Shown here piece after piece: positions 43,369 through 51,860 of a stretch of 64,000 bases of DNA (position 1 is the first letter of the stretch; each line of letters begins with the position of its first letter). The stretch comes from an uncultured Chthonomonas sp. (lineage in GTDB: Bacteria > Armatimonadota > Chthonomonadetes > Chthonomonadales > CAJBBX01): contig CAJBBX010000132.1 in NCBI GenBank assembly GCA_903951425.1, positions 1-64,000 on the forward strand, read 5' to 3'. The translations under genes were made by a program, and so were the position numbers. A model generated the notes under the pieces. That model did no database searches, had not been told where the DNA came from, and was given only the letters and a program-made list of their open reading frames with translations.

Positions 43369-45033
43369 ATGGTCAGGGCGCTGGCGGCAGTGGGCTTGGC
43401 GGCGATCCTCGGATTGCCCGCCGCGGGTCAGTCGGCCTCCGGAGTTCCGGCCCCCAACGCCGCGAAGCTCCAGTGGTGGCGCGATGCGCGGTTCGGGATG
43501 TTCATCCACTGGGGCCCCGTGAGCATCAAGGGGACCGAGATCGGCTGGTCGCGCGGCGCCGACGTGCCGCAGGCGGAGTACGACGCGCTCTACAAGCAGT
43601 TCAACCCCACCGCGTTCAATGCCGACGAGTGGGTCCGCATCGCCAAGGCCGCCGGCATGAAGTACATGGTCTTCACGACCAAGCACCATGACGGCTTCTG
43701 CATGTTCGACACCAAGCAGACTGACCACAACATCATGGGCTCGCCCTTCAAGCGGGATGTGGTGAAGGAGCTGGCCGAGGCGTGCCGGAAAGGCGGCCTG
43801 GCGTTCGGCACCTACCACTCGGTCTGCGACTGGCACCACCCCGACTTCCCCTACGGCAGCCCCGGCGGTAGCACCAACAAGCCGAACCCGAGCCTTGACC
43901 GGTACGAGGTCTACCTCCGCAACCAGGTCTCCGAGCTGATCAACAACTACGGGCCGCTGCTGGTCATGTGGTTCGACGTCCCGCAGGGCTTCTCGCCCGA
44001 GCGCGGCAAGCGCGTGGTCGACTTCACGCGGATGCTCCAGCCGGACATCCTCGTGAACAACCGCAGCTCGGTGCCCGCCGACTTTGACACACCGGAGCAG
44101 ACCATCGGCGCCTACCAGGACTCGCGCCCCTGGGAGACCTGCATGACGATCTGCAACCAGTGGGCCTGGAAGCCCGGCGACGCCATGAAGCCCCTTTCGC
44201 AGTGCCTCCAGACGCTGGTGAAGTGCGCCGGCGGCGACGGCAACCTGCTCTTCAACGTGGGCCCCATGCCCACCGGCGAGATCGAGGCCCGGCAGGTGAA
44301 GCGGCTGGCCGAGATGGGCCGGTGGCTCGGGAGCTTCGGCAAGACCGTCTACGCCACCCGCGGCGGCCCCTACCGGCCCGGAGCCTGGGGCGCCTCCACG
44401 CGGCGCGACAAGACCATCTACCTCCACCTGATGAAGTGGGCCGACGGCTCCGTGACGCTGCCGGCGCTGCCCGCGCGGGTGCGGGGCTGGACCGTGGTGA
44501 CGGGCGGGCTCGCCCATGTTAAGCAGACCGCCGAAGGCCTCCGCATCTCGGCGCCACGCTCCACGCGGCGCGCCATCGACACGATCATCGCCCTCCACCT
44601 GGACCGCCCGGCGGCGGCCATCAAGCCCATCACCGTGGCGGGCGCCCTGAGCGCCAACGGCAAGGCATCGGCCAGCAACGTCTTCCAGAACATGGACGAG
44701 TACGCCGCCGAAGCCGCCATCGACGACAACCCGGCCTCACGCTGGGCCACCGACGCCGGCACGCACAACGCATGGCTGCAGGTGGACCTGACCAAGCCGC
44801 GCACCGTCGGCAAGGTGCGCATCCTGCAGCAGGCGCTCTACGCCGAGCGCATCCGCCGTTTCGAGTTGCTGGCCCGAGACACCGGCGAATGGACGACGGT
44901 CGCCACCGGCACGACCATTCCCGCCGAGTACGTGGCCACCTTCCCGGCCCTCACAGCCCGAAGCATCAAGCTGAACATCCTCGAAGCCACCGACGGCCCC
45001 ACTATCGACGAGCTGCAGGTTCTGCCGCCGTAG
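43369..45033 (+). CDS. Secreted alpha-L-fucosidase (GH29) with F5/8-type-C domain
   Basis: The 554-residue protein has a signal peptide and a GH29 catalytic barrel: WWRDARFGMFIHWGPVSIKG near 36, YMVFTTKHHDGFCMFDTK near 99, AFGTYHSVCDWHHPDFPYG near 145 and LLVMWFDVPQG with the nucleophile D203. GGDGNLLFNVGPMPTGEI closes the domain. From about residue 410 a discoidin (F5/8 type C) domain follows (DDNPASRWATDAGTHNAWLQVDLTKPRTVGKVRI) that probably binds glycan. The enzyme releases L-fucose by a retaining mechanism. GGGAGG stands before the chosen ATG. It is convergent with the NPCBM gene across an unusual inverted-repeat region. Confidence 0.94.
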   Translation: MVRALAAVGLAAILGLPAAGQSASGVPAPNAAKLQWWRDARFGMFIHWGPVSIKGTEIGWSRGADVPQAEYDALYKQFNPTAFNADEWVRIAKAAGMKYMVFTTKHHDGFCMFDTKQTDHNIMGSPFKRDVVKELAEACRKGGLAFGTYHSVCDWHHPDFPYGSPGGSTNKPNPSLDRYEVYLRNQVSELINNYGPLLVMWFDVPQGFSPERGKRVVDFTRMLQPDILVNNRSSVPADFDTPEQTIGAYQDSRPWETCMTICNQWAWKPGDAMKPLSQCLQTLVKCAGGDGNLLFNVGPMPTGEIEARQVKRLAEMGRWLGSFGKTVYATRGGPYRPGAWGASTRRDKTIYLHLMKWADGSVTLPALPARVRGWTVVTGGLAHVKQTAEGLRISAPRSTRRAIDTIIALHLDRPAAAIKPITVAGALSANGKASASNVFQNMDEYAAEAAIDDNPASRWATDAGTHNAWLQVDLTKPRTVGKVRILQQALYAERIRRFELLARDTGEWTTVATGTTIPAEYVATFPALTARSIKLNILEATDGPTIDELQVLPP

Positions 45034-45050
45034 GGGCTGGGGAAGGACCT

Positions 45051-45118
45051 ATGCGACCTATGGGACGGATGGGACGAATGCGCCACGCCCCATAGGTCGC
45101 ATGGGTCCCATCCGTCCC
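45051..45118. repeat. Interlocked inverted repeats between convergent genes
   Basis: Arm a1 (45051-45064, ATGCGACCTATGGG) is the exact complement of a2 (45089-45102). Arm b1 (45062-45075, GGGACGGATGGGAC) is the exact complement of b2 (45105-45118). The order is a1-b1-a2-b2 and a1 overlaps b1 by 3 bases, so the two 14-bp stems cannot both form fully. It may be a bidirectional terminator, or a copy of a dispersed repeat built from the words TGGGACGGA and GACCTAT. Confidence 0.75.
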
Positions 45119-45134
45119 GTGCCGCCTCGCCGTC

Positions 45135-47669
45135 CTACCGCGCGATCTTCACCATGGCGCAGCCCCGCCGTAGGGGCACGCGGAACGTGAGGGCGCCGCC
45201 CTGCCACACCGCTGAGACAGGCTCTTCGGCGATGCGGCCGGGGTGGAGCGCCGTCACCTTCGGGGCGCCGCCCACCGGGATGCCGCGCAGCGTGACGACG
45301 GCCTGCGTGGCCTCGCCGCCGAACGCCACGGGCAGCGCCCAGCCCTCGGGCGTCTCGAAGAGGTTCGCCCTCGCCGCCGAGCCCGCCACCTCCACGCAGC
45401 CCGGTGTCAGCACCCACCGCTTGCCGCGCATGGCGTCCATGAGCGGGCCGTAGTCCATGTAGTAGCGCTCCGCCCAGGCGTCGGGCCCGATGCAGTGGTT
45501 GTTGTACGGGTAGGGCGCCGTGGGGAAGGCCCCCATGTAGAGGTGCCGCTGGAAGAAGCTGTCGGGGTCCGGGTCGCGCAGGGTGCCGATCTGCGTCCAG
45601 GCCAGCACGGGCTTGCGGAGGCCCATGAGCGCCGCCCCGTTCAGTGCGCCTCCGTGGTCGCCGTGCTCGGTGTAGATGCCGTCCAGGTGGCGGCTCAGCT
45701 CCAGGCGCATGGTCATGGTATTGGCGAAGATGACCTTGTCGGCGGCGTGCATGAGCGGCCCGAGGCGGTCGGTGAAGGCCATCCAGGAGCGGTAGAGCGA
45801 CCGCGCGGGCTTGCCGTTGACCCAGCTCACGCCGTCGTCGCCGGCCGGGTTGTAGAGCCGCAGCCAGTCCAGCCGGTCGATGCAGACGCCGTCCGTATCG
45901 GGCAGCAGCGCGATGTTGCGCCGTGCCTGCTCCAGCATGAAGTCGCGGTAGGCCGGGTCGCCCACGTCCACGATCCAGGCGTTGTAGCAGGTGCCAATAT
46001 GGGGTGTGAGCGCGGCGTTGGGCAGCTTCAGCTTGAGGAATGCGAGGCCGTCCTTCCAGAGCGCCGGATCGGCGGCGCGGGCGGCGTCCACGGGGCGGTC
46101 GACGAGATTGCGGCCGTACTCGGTGACGTTGAAGTAGCTGAGGACGTGGAAGCCCTGCGCCTTCATCCAGAGCGCGTAGTCGTTCATGCGGCGCGCGGTG
46201 GTCCAGCCCTCCTTGCCGGGCGGGCAGGGCTCGTCGGCGGCTCGCGACCACTTCTCGTCGGGTGTGCGCACGGGCGGCAGGAACTGGCCCATGTAGGGGA
46301 AGTCATCCGAGAGCTTCCAGTTCGTGCGGAAGGCCATGGCGCGGAGCTTGTCGGCATCAACTGGCTGCTCGGAGCCGGAGTAGGCCGCCGTCCCGGCCAG
46401 TTCGTGGGCTCGGGGGTTGGACGCGTCGAAGAAGGCCGGGTATCGCGTCACCAGGGTCCGCAGCGCGCCGCGCCAGTGGGCCTCGTGGGGAGCCAACTCC
46501 ATGGCGAACCGCACGGTCTTGCCGCCGCCGAAGCGATGCCGCGACCGCGTCAGGCGCACGTCGCCGGAGGCCGTCAGGGCCAGCGAGAGGTCCAGCAGCA
46601 CGCCGTCCGGCGGGATGAGGAGCGTTGCGCCCTGGTCGGCGCGCGACGAGAGGAGCGACACCAGGGGCGCCACGATGAAGTCTGCACCCACGGGTCCCGC
46701 CTGCGTCACGTTGCCGTAGTGCCACGACCGCGACGTGAAGGCGATGGGCTCCAGCGGGTCGCGCCAGCGCCCGGGCTTCCGGTCAGGGTCGGACCAGGCG
46801 GCCCAGACCCGCGTGCCGGCAGTGTCGGAGCAGGTGAGGGTCGTGACCGCTGCCGCTGTCCATGGCTTGCCGTGCGACGTGACGGCCGTTTCCCAGCGCA
46901 ACACCCCGCCTGCGGGCCGCCAGGTAACGGCGATGGTGCAGGCGCGGCCGTCCGCTGCGGCCCAGCCGCGCGTGAAGGAGACGCCCCCGCTCGACCGGCG
47001 CATCCGGGCCGGGCCGGTGGGCCGGAAGCCCGCCAGCCGCCACTTGCCCGACATGCGCGGCTGCCTGCCGCCGTCGAGGCCCGCCAGGTCGCCGTCGTCG
47101 TCCAGCGACACCTTCAGCCCCGCGACGGAGAGCATCGCGCGGACCGGGCCCGGCGCATCGGCCGCCGCCGGAGGGCCAAGGAGCAGGGCGTCGCCCCAGT
47201 CGGCGTGGTCGCCGTTGATGTTGTCGCCGCCGTCGGTGGCGATGAGCCGAAGCTCACGCGCGCCTGTCAGGTCCACGTCCACGCGCCGGGCCGCCTCGCC
47301 GAAGCTCACCAGGCCGCTACGGTAGGCCTCGCGCCCGTCCACGGTGACGATGAACTCCACGGTGCCGAGCTTGTGCGGGATCATCGAGTCGTCGATGCCC
47401 ACCCACGCCTGGAAGCGCCGGTACGCTCCCTCCAGCTCGTAGACGATCTCCGACGGAGCGTGCGCGCCGATCCCCGTCTCGAACTCACGGCCGGCGATGC
47501 GCATAGGCGGTCCCACCACGTCGCTGTCCATGGCCGCCGCCGCGTAGCCCTGCTTCTCAATCGACGGGGTCAGGGTGCTGAGCGGCGTGGACTGGAGCGG
47601 CTGGGCCGCCGTCGGGAGGGCGGCGACCAGGGCGATGAGGGCCGGCAGCAACGGGGCGCGGTGACGCAT
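45135..47669 (-). CDS. Secreted NPCBM-domain glycan-active protein of unknown family
   Basis: The 844-residue protein has a signal peptide (LLPALIALVAALPTAA) and an NPCBM carbohydrate-binding module at about 25-165 (GIGAHAPSEIVYELEGAYRRFQAWVGIDDS, ARELRLIATDGGDNINGDHADWGDALLL). A beta-sandwich region follows, then from about 440 a barrel-like domain with YALWMKAQGFHVLSYFNVTEYG, LTPHIGTCYNAWIVDVGDPAYRDFM and LLPDTDGVCIDRLDWLRLYN. The DGVCIDRLDW strand resembles the nucleophile strand of clan GH-D/GH31-like hydrolases, but no family can be named. A small all-beta domain closes the protein. AGGAG precedes the ATG. Confidence 0.78.
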   Translation of the reverse strand: MRHRAPLLPALIALVAALPTAAQPLQSTPLSTLTPSIEKQGYAAAAMDSDVVGPPMRIAGREFETGIGAHAPSEIVYELEGAYRRFQAWVGIDDSMIPHKLGTVEFIVTVDGREAYRSGLVSFGEAARRVDVDLTGARELRLIATDGGDNINGDHADWGDALLLGPPAAADAPGPVRAMLSVAGLKVSLDDDGDLAGLDGGRQPRMSGKWRLAGFRPTGPARMRRSSGGVSFTRGWAAADGRACTIAVTWRPAGGVLRWETAVTSHGKPWTAAAVTTLTCSDTAGTRVWAAWSDPDRKPGRWRDPLEPIAFTSRSWHYGNVTQAGPVGADFIVAPLVSLLSSRADQGATLLIPPDGVLLDLSLALTASGDVRLTRSRHRFGGGKTVRFAMELAPHEAHWRGALRTLVTRYPAFFDASNPRAHELAGTAAYSGSEQPVDADKLRAMAFRTNWKLSDDFPYMGQFLPPVRTPDEKWSRAADEPCPPGKEGWTTARRMNDYALWMKAQGFHVLSYFNVTEYGRNLVDRPVDAARAADPALWKDGLAFLKLKLPNAALTPHIGTCYNAWIVDVGDPAYRDFMLEQARRNIALLPDTDGVCIDRLDWLRLYNPAGDDGVSWVNGKPARSLYRSWMAFTDRLGPLMHAADKVIFANTMTMRLELSRHLDGIYTEHGDHGGALNGAALMGLRKPVLAWTQIGTLRDPDPDSFFQRHLYMGAFPTAPYPYNNHCIGPDAWAERYYMDYGPLMDAMRGKRWVLTPGCVEVAGSAARANLFETPEGWALPVAFGGEATQAVVTLRGIPVGGAPKVTALHPGRIAEEPVSAVWQGGALTFRVPLRRGCAMVKIAR

Positions 47670-47726
47670 GGCGGGCTCCTGTTTGGAGGATGCCCCATGC
47701 TACCAGAACCAGCGCCCTGCGCGCCG

Positions 47727-48341
47727 CTACGGGTCGTCGAACTCGAGGGGCGGCGGAGGCGCCGGGGCGTCGGCGGGTGGCGTCACGGACGTGAACCGCT
47801 GGTTGCACCGCGTGCAGCGCACCGCCGGGACGAGGCCCTGCCCGTCGGGCCCCGTCGCCACTCCGTCAGGCGCCAGTTGGCCACCGCACTTGGTGCAGAA
47901 GATCGATCCGGCCGTGACATATCGAGGCGGCAGAGGCTGCGACGGCCGCTCGACGACCTCGGCCCCGGCGTACATCAGGAGCCACCCCGCCTGGCACCAG
48001 CCTCGCCCGTGCTTGAGCCCGCCCAGCGAGAGGATCGAGGCCCGGACGAACCAGAATGCAGCTATGAAGAAGATGTAGAGCATGGTGAGGTTGGCGCAGC
48101 CGCAGCAGTAGGGCGCCAGCATGTCGCCCAGCGCCATGGGGAAGGAGCGCCCCGGCAGGTTGCACATAGTCGTGGTGAGGACCAGGAGCGCGATCCCGGC
48201 CAGCGACAGGACGATGATCGCCACATCACCCGCCGTGCCGATGCCGTCCAAGAGGTTCGCGGCCGACCCGAATAGCCCGGCCATGGCCAGGCAGAACAAG
48301 ATGATCAGGAACAGCGGTCCGTACGCGACCCTCGGGATCAT
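47727..48341 (-). CDS. Membrane protein with C-terminal zinc ribbon
   Basis: The 204-residue protein has three or four membrane segments in its first 125 residues (LFLIILFCLAMAGLFGSAANLL, DVAIIVLSLAGIALLVLTTTM, LTMLYIFFIAAFWFVRASIL) and a cytoplasmic-type tail with two C-x-x-C pairs (FCTKCGG, VRCTRCNQRF) that would bind one zinc. The tail ends in a Pro-rich stretch. GGAGGCG precedes the ATG. No known family was recognised; the zinc ribbon suggests a sensor or scaffold. It is co-oriented with the NPCBM gene 57 bp downstream. Confidence 0.75.
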   Translation of the reverse strand: MIPRVAYGPLFLIILFCLAMAGLFGSAANLLDGIGTAGDVAIIVLSLAGIALLVLTTTMCNLPGRSFPMALGDMLAPYCCGCANLTMLYIFFIAAFWFVRASILSLGGLKHGRGWCQAGWLLMYAGAEVVERPSQPLPPRYVTAGSIFCTKCGGQLAPDGVATGPDGQGLVPAVRCTRCNQRFTSVTPPADAPAPPPPLEFDDP

Positions 48342-48409
48342 GGAGCGCCTCCGACCGGCGGTGCTATGTGCATGCTCTCATTCGACGCGTCACAGGGGAA
48401 TCCTCCCGC

Positions 48410-51400
48410 CTACCTCCCGGTTTCGCCGAACTCCAGCACGCCCCACAGGCTCGGGGTCAGTTCGGCTTCGCTAGGTATGTCGGACGTGATGCCGGTGGCC
48501 TTGTTGCGCCAGTAGACGCGCTGGACCGTCTCGCGCCCGTTGCCGCGCAGGATACCGATATCGCCCTTGATGCGCATGCCGGGCGCGGGCTTGATGCCGA
48601 GCATCTCCAGCGGGGCGGCGACCACGTAACCGCCCTTGCCGTCGGCTGAGAGCGTAACGCGGCCGCTCACGTCCTCGACCCGATCCAGCGTGACGGTCCG
48701 CCAGGGCGACGAGAAGGGGACCGGTTCGCGTGTGCCGAGCACGACCGCACGGTAGAGCCACGCCGCAGTCTTGTCGCCCACGACGCTGACCAAGAGGCGC
48801 GCATCACCCGCCACCGGTCTGGCCCGCTGTGGATCGGCAGTGGGATCGGCGCCGATCATCAGGTCCAAGCAGCCGCCGGTCCGGAAGATCGCGTTCGGCA
48901 GGGCGCCGGAGTTTCGAAGCAGTTCCCGGTCGCCTGTCCTGAACGCGGCATAGAGCGTGTCGCCCGACAGGGCGAGCGCGGCCTGCACGTCGTAGGGCTT
49001 GCTGTTGCTGTCGAAGTAGGCGGCCACGCCACGTTTGTCGATCGTAACCCACTCGGCTTTCGCCCAGTCCGGCCCGCCGTCGGCGAGGGCCACGCGCAGC
49101 GTCTCGGAGCCCCGCTGCCTCTGGCGGTCCGCCTCGGCACGGAGCCGCCATGCCGCCGCTTCCCGCAACGACGCGGCGGTGACCACGAGCGGCGCCGGCG
49201 CAATGCGGCGGATCGTCTCCAGGCCATCGACCCTCACGATGGAGGTCCGCCCGCCGTCGACGAGGTAGATGCGGCCGTCCGGTATCTGGCTGATGCTGGG
49301 CCAGAAGTTCTCGTCGTGCAGGGTCAGGCCATCCAGCCACATTCCCCGGCTTGCCACGGGCATGTTCCAGAGCGTTCCCTGCCGCTGGTCGCGGAAGAGC
49401 GTCGCGACGAAGAGGCCGTCGGCGGTGAATAGGTACATATTGCCCATGTTGCCGTTGATGGCCCAGAGCGGTCCGGCGTCGCCCGTGCGAGGCGTCACGA
49501 AGCCGCCGAGAAGACGCGTGGAGCCGATGATCTGCCCCGGCCGTTCCGGCGCAGGCGCTTCATGCGACGCATGGAGGCCCGGCCAGAGGCTGGGGTAGCT
49601 CCACATAGCCTTGCCGCGTAGCGCGCCTCCCACGCCCTCGGCGGCGAACGGCTTCGGCGCGTTGGTGAGCACTGTCCAACCGTTGGGCGCGGCCATGGCC
49701 TGATCGCCGCCGGATGAGGGAGGACCATTGGCGCCCGCCACCAGCGTCTCGCCGGCAGTGATGTCGTACAAGGGGGCACCGGACGCCGTGAAGCGGTGCG
49801 GCGCGAAGCGCATGGCACGATCATCCACGCGCGCGACGACGAACGAGAGGTCCGACATCACGGTGACGCCGCCCGTGGCCGCCTTGCGGAGCGAGACCTC
49901 GGCGGGCTGCATCCGGGCGTCGCCGTCCAGGTCGGACCAGGCGAACAGGCAGGCATTGCGCGAGGCGTCCCCCGCTGGGTCCACGCCCATGGGCCACCGC
50001 GACCGGAACGGCTCCGCCTTGAGCAGGCTCCAGTCGCCGGCCCGCCCCAGCGCCGCCACGGGCCGCGCCACGCCGCCCTGCACCTGCCAGACCATGGCGA
50101 TGGCCGCGCCGTTGGTCGGGTTCGATGTGTAGCAGTTGGTCAGGTAGCGGCGGCCGTGGTAGGTGATGGGCGTCTCCGGCGAGCCACCGCATCCGTAGCC
50201 GTCCGGCACGCCCAGCTCGTCTGCCGCGGGCCTGAAGAGTACGGTTCGGGGCGTGTCGGCGCCCTTGCGCCAGTCGAGCTGGAACTCCATGCCGGTGTAG
50301 ACGAAACGCGAGGGGTCGGATGGGTCGAGCGTTCCCCCGCCGCCGTACTGGCCCGGCCCGTAGAAGGCGCGCTTCACCTTGCCGTCCGGCGTCCAGACGC
50401 TCACGCGCTTTGGCGAGTAGTCACACTCCGTCACCCAGACGCACCCCGTCGCGTCGACGGCCACGCCCGCCGGGTTGTTCATATGGAGCGGGTCGTAGGG
50501 GCCCACGCGCGGCCGACCGGATCGGCCGATGGTTCGTAGTGGCTTACCCTCCGGCGACAGGACGACCACCTGGTGGCTGGAGCCGCGTTGGGTGATGTAG
50601 ACGAGACCGGAGGCATCCAGCGTGATTCCCCACGGCTCGTCCAGGCCCTGGCTGATGACCTCCTCTGTCCCCAGGCCCTGAGCGCCGATGTCGGAGAACC
50701 GGAGCAGGCGTCCGCCGCAGAGCGCCAGCAGGCGGCCCTGGGCGTCGAACGCCAGCCCGCGAGGCGAGATGATGCCACCGCCGCCGCATTGGCCGATGAC
50801 CTTGCCTTCGCGAGCATCCACGAGGAGTATCTGATTGAGCTGCGTCAGGCTCACTGCCATGAGGCCGTCGTGGCACGCGATTCCACCCATCTGCGCGCCC
50901 CAGTCGGCATCGCCGCCGGGCTGGGCGCCTCCGGGCAGGCGGGGCTCGAAGCGCCACTTCAGGATCGGCTTGTCGCCGCCTGCGGTCAGGCCGGTAATGC
51001 GGATCTCGCCCATCTTCGGCTTGGCCTGGTTCGGGTCGTCCGAGCTACTCCATGGCGATCCCACGTAGGCGTAGACGCCGGTGTTGCGCCTTCCGCCGCC
51101 GTCGGCGCATAGGAACGGCGCGGCGGTCCAGTTGCCTCCCACCCATCCCCGGCCGCCCACCTTCCGTCCTGTCAGGTCGACCCACGCCAGCCCGCTGCCG
51201 CCCTCGGAGACGAAGCTCCCGAGGAGGACCAGCGGCTTCCCGCCCGGTGCGCGGTCGCCCGGCACGAAGAGGGCCGATTGGGGCGGCGTGTGGTTGGTGA
51301 GCCAGCCGCCCTTCCCGTCAGCCGTCTCCCATGCCGGAGTTCCGCCGTTGTAGACCGAGAACTCATAGCGCAGGTGCAGAGCACTGCGCACAAGGCCCCG

Positions 51401-51715
51401 CACCCGGTACCGCCCCGGGCTCACCGGCCGCTCCGGGATCGAGTAGACGCCGTGGCGCGCGGCATCGGGATCGCGCGCGAGGTCGTCCGTACCGTCCCAC
51501 CAGGCCGTGTTGGGCCCAGCAGGGAAGCGCGTCTCGGAGACGAGGTTGCGCACCCGCCGGCCGTTCGCGTCCTCGATCACCAGCGTGACGAAGCCCGGCT
51601 CCTTCAGCGTGAAGCGAACCGGGACGGGTGGGTGGGGGACCGACGCCGGCTCAGGGGCGGGCATCGCGGCAGCAGCCGCCAGGGCGAGTAGCGCGGCGAG
51701 GCGCAGTGTGGTCAT
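48410..51715 (-). CDS. Secreted NHL/six-bladed beta-propeller protein
   Basis: The 1101-residue protein has a signal peptide (LRLAALLALAAAAAMPA). An Ig-like or FlgD-like N-terminal domain follows (VRFTLKEPGFVTLVIEDANGRRVRNLVSE with AGPNTAWWDGTDD), then a propeller with NHL-type strands (GIISPRGLAFDAQGRLLALCGGRLL, DEPWGITLDASGLVYITQRG, NNPAGVAVDATGCVWVTECD). The last 200 residues look like a carbohydrate-binding beta-sandwich (family 9-like by position: LDLMIGADPTADPQRARPVAGDARLLVSVVG). AAGGAGGT stands ahead of the ATG. Such large proteins are common in polysaccharide degraders and may bind glycans; no catalytic residues are evident. Confidence 0.82.
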   Translation of the reverse strand: MTTLRLAALLALAAAAAMPAPEPASVPHPPVPVRFTLKEPGFVTLVIEDANGRRVRNLVSETRFPAGPNTAWWDGTDDLARDPDAARHGVYSIPERPVSPGRYRVRGLVRSALHLRYEFSVYNGGTPAWETADGKGGWLTNHTPPQSALFVPGDRAPGGKPLVLLGSFVSEGGSGLAWVDLTGRKVGGRGWVGGNWTAAPFLCADGGGRRNTGVYAYVGSPWSSSDDPNQAKPKMGEIRITGLTAGGDKPILKWRFEPRLPGGAQPGGDADWGAQMGGIACHDGLMAVSLTQLNQILLVDAREGKVIGQCGGGGIISPRGLAFDAQGRLLALCGGRLLRFSDIGAQGLGTEEVISQGLDEPWGITLDASGLVYITQRGSSHQVVVLSPEGKPLRTIGRSGRPRVGPYDPLHMNNPAGVAVDATGCVWVTECDYSPKRVSVWTPDGKVKRAFYGPGQYGGGGTLDPSDPSRFVYTGMEFQLDWRKGADTPRTVLFRPAADELGVPDGYGCGGSPETPITYHGRRYLTNCYTSNPTNGAAIAMVWQVQGGVARPVAALGRAGDWSLLKAEPFRSRWPMGVDPAGDASRNACLFAWSDLDGDARMQPAEVSLRKAATGGVTVMSDLSFVVARVDDRAMRFAPHRFTASGAPLYDITAGETLVAGANGPPSSGGDQAMAAPNGWTVLTNAPKPFAAEGVGGALRGKAMWSYPSLWPGLHASHEAPAPERPGQIIGSTRLLGGFVTPRTGDAGPLWAINGNMGNMYLFTADGLFVATLFRDQRQGTLWNMPVASRGMWLDGLTLHDENFWPSISQIPDGRIYLVDGGRTSIVRVDGLETIRRIAPAPLVVTAASLREAAAWRLRAEADRQRQRGSETLRVALADGGPDWAKAEWVTIDKRGVAAYFDSNSKPYDVQAALALSGDTLYAAFRTGDRELLRNSGALPNAIFRTGGCLDLMIGADPTADPQRARPVAGDARLLVSVVGDKTAAWLYRAVVLGTREPVPFSSPWRTVTLDRVEDVSGRVTLSADGKGGYVVAAPLEMLGIKPAPGMRIKGDIGILRGNGRETVQRVYWRNKATGITSDIPSEAELTPSLWGVLEFGETGR

Positions 51716-51773
51716 CGGTGGACCTCCTTGTGGGCAACCTGCGAACGGCGCGCGCCTGTCGCCGCCATTTCCC

Positions 51774-51808
51774 GTTGGCACACAGCCAACACGGTCAGAC
51801 GCCTGACC
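51774..51808. promoter_or_regulatory. Two adjacent small stem-loops upstream of the NHL-protein gene
   Basis: GTTGGC-ACACA-GCCAAC and GGTCAG-ACGC-CTGACC are perfect 6-bp inverted repeats side by side in the 145-bp gap between the ABC permease stop and the NHL-protein start. They may be operators or a terminator for the permease gene. The second contains the GTCAG word seen at other intergenic sites, and ACTGAC follows near 51830. Confidence 0.4.
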
Positions 51809-51860
51809 TCATGATCGCACTCACGTCACTGACGGTTGGCGGTCACGCCCGCCTGCGGCC

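Noticed and set aside
45243-48275. Open frame of about 1000 codons opposite the NPCBM and zinc-ribbon genes
   Set aside because: The minus strand carries proteins with signal peptide, NPCBM module and C-x-x-C motifs; the plus-strand translation is low-complexity Arg/Val/Ala/His and crosses two real genes.
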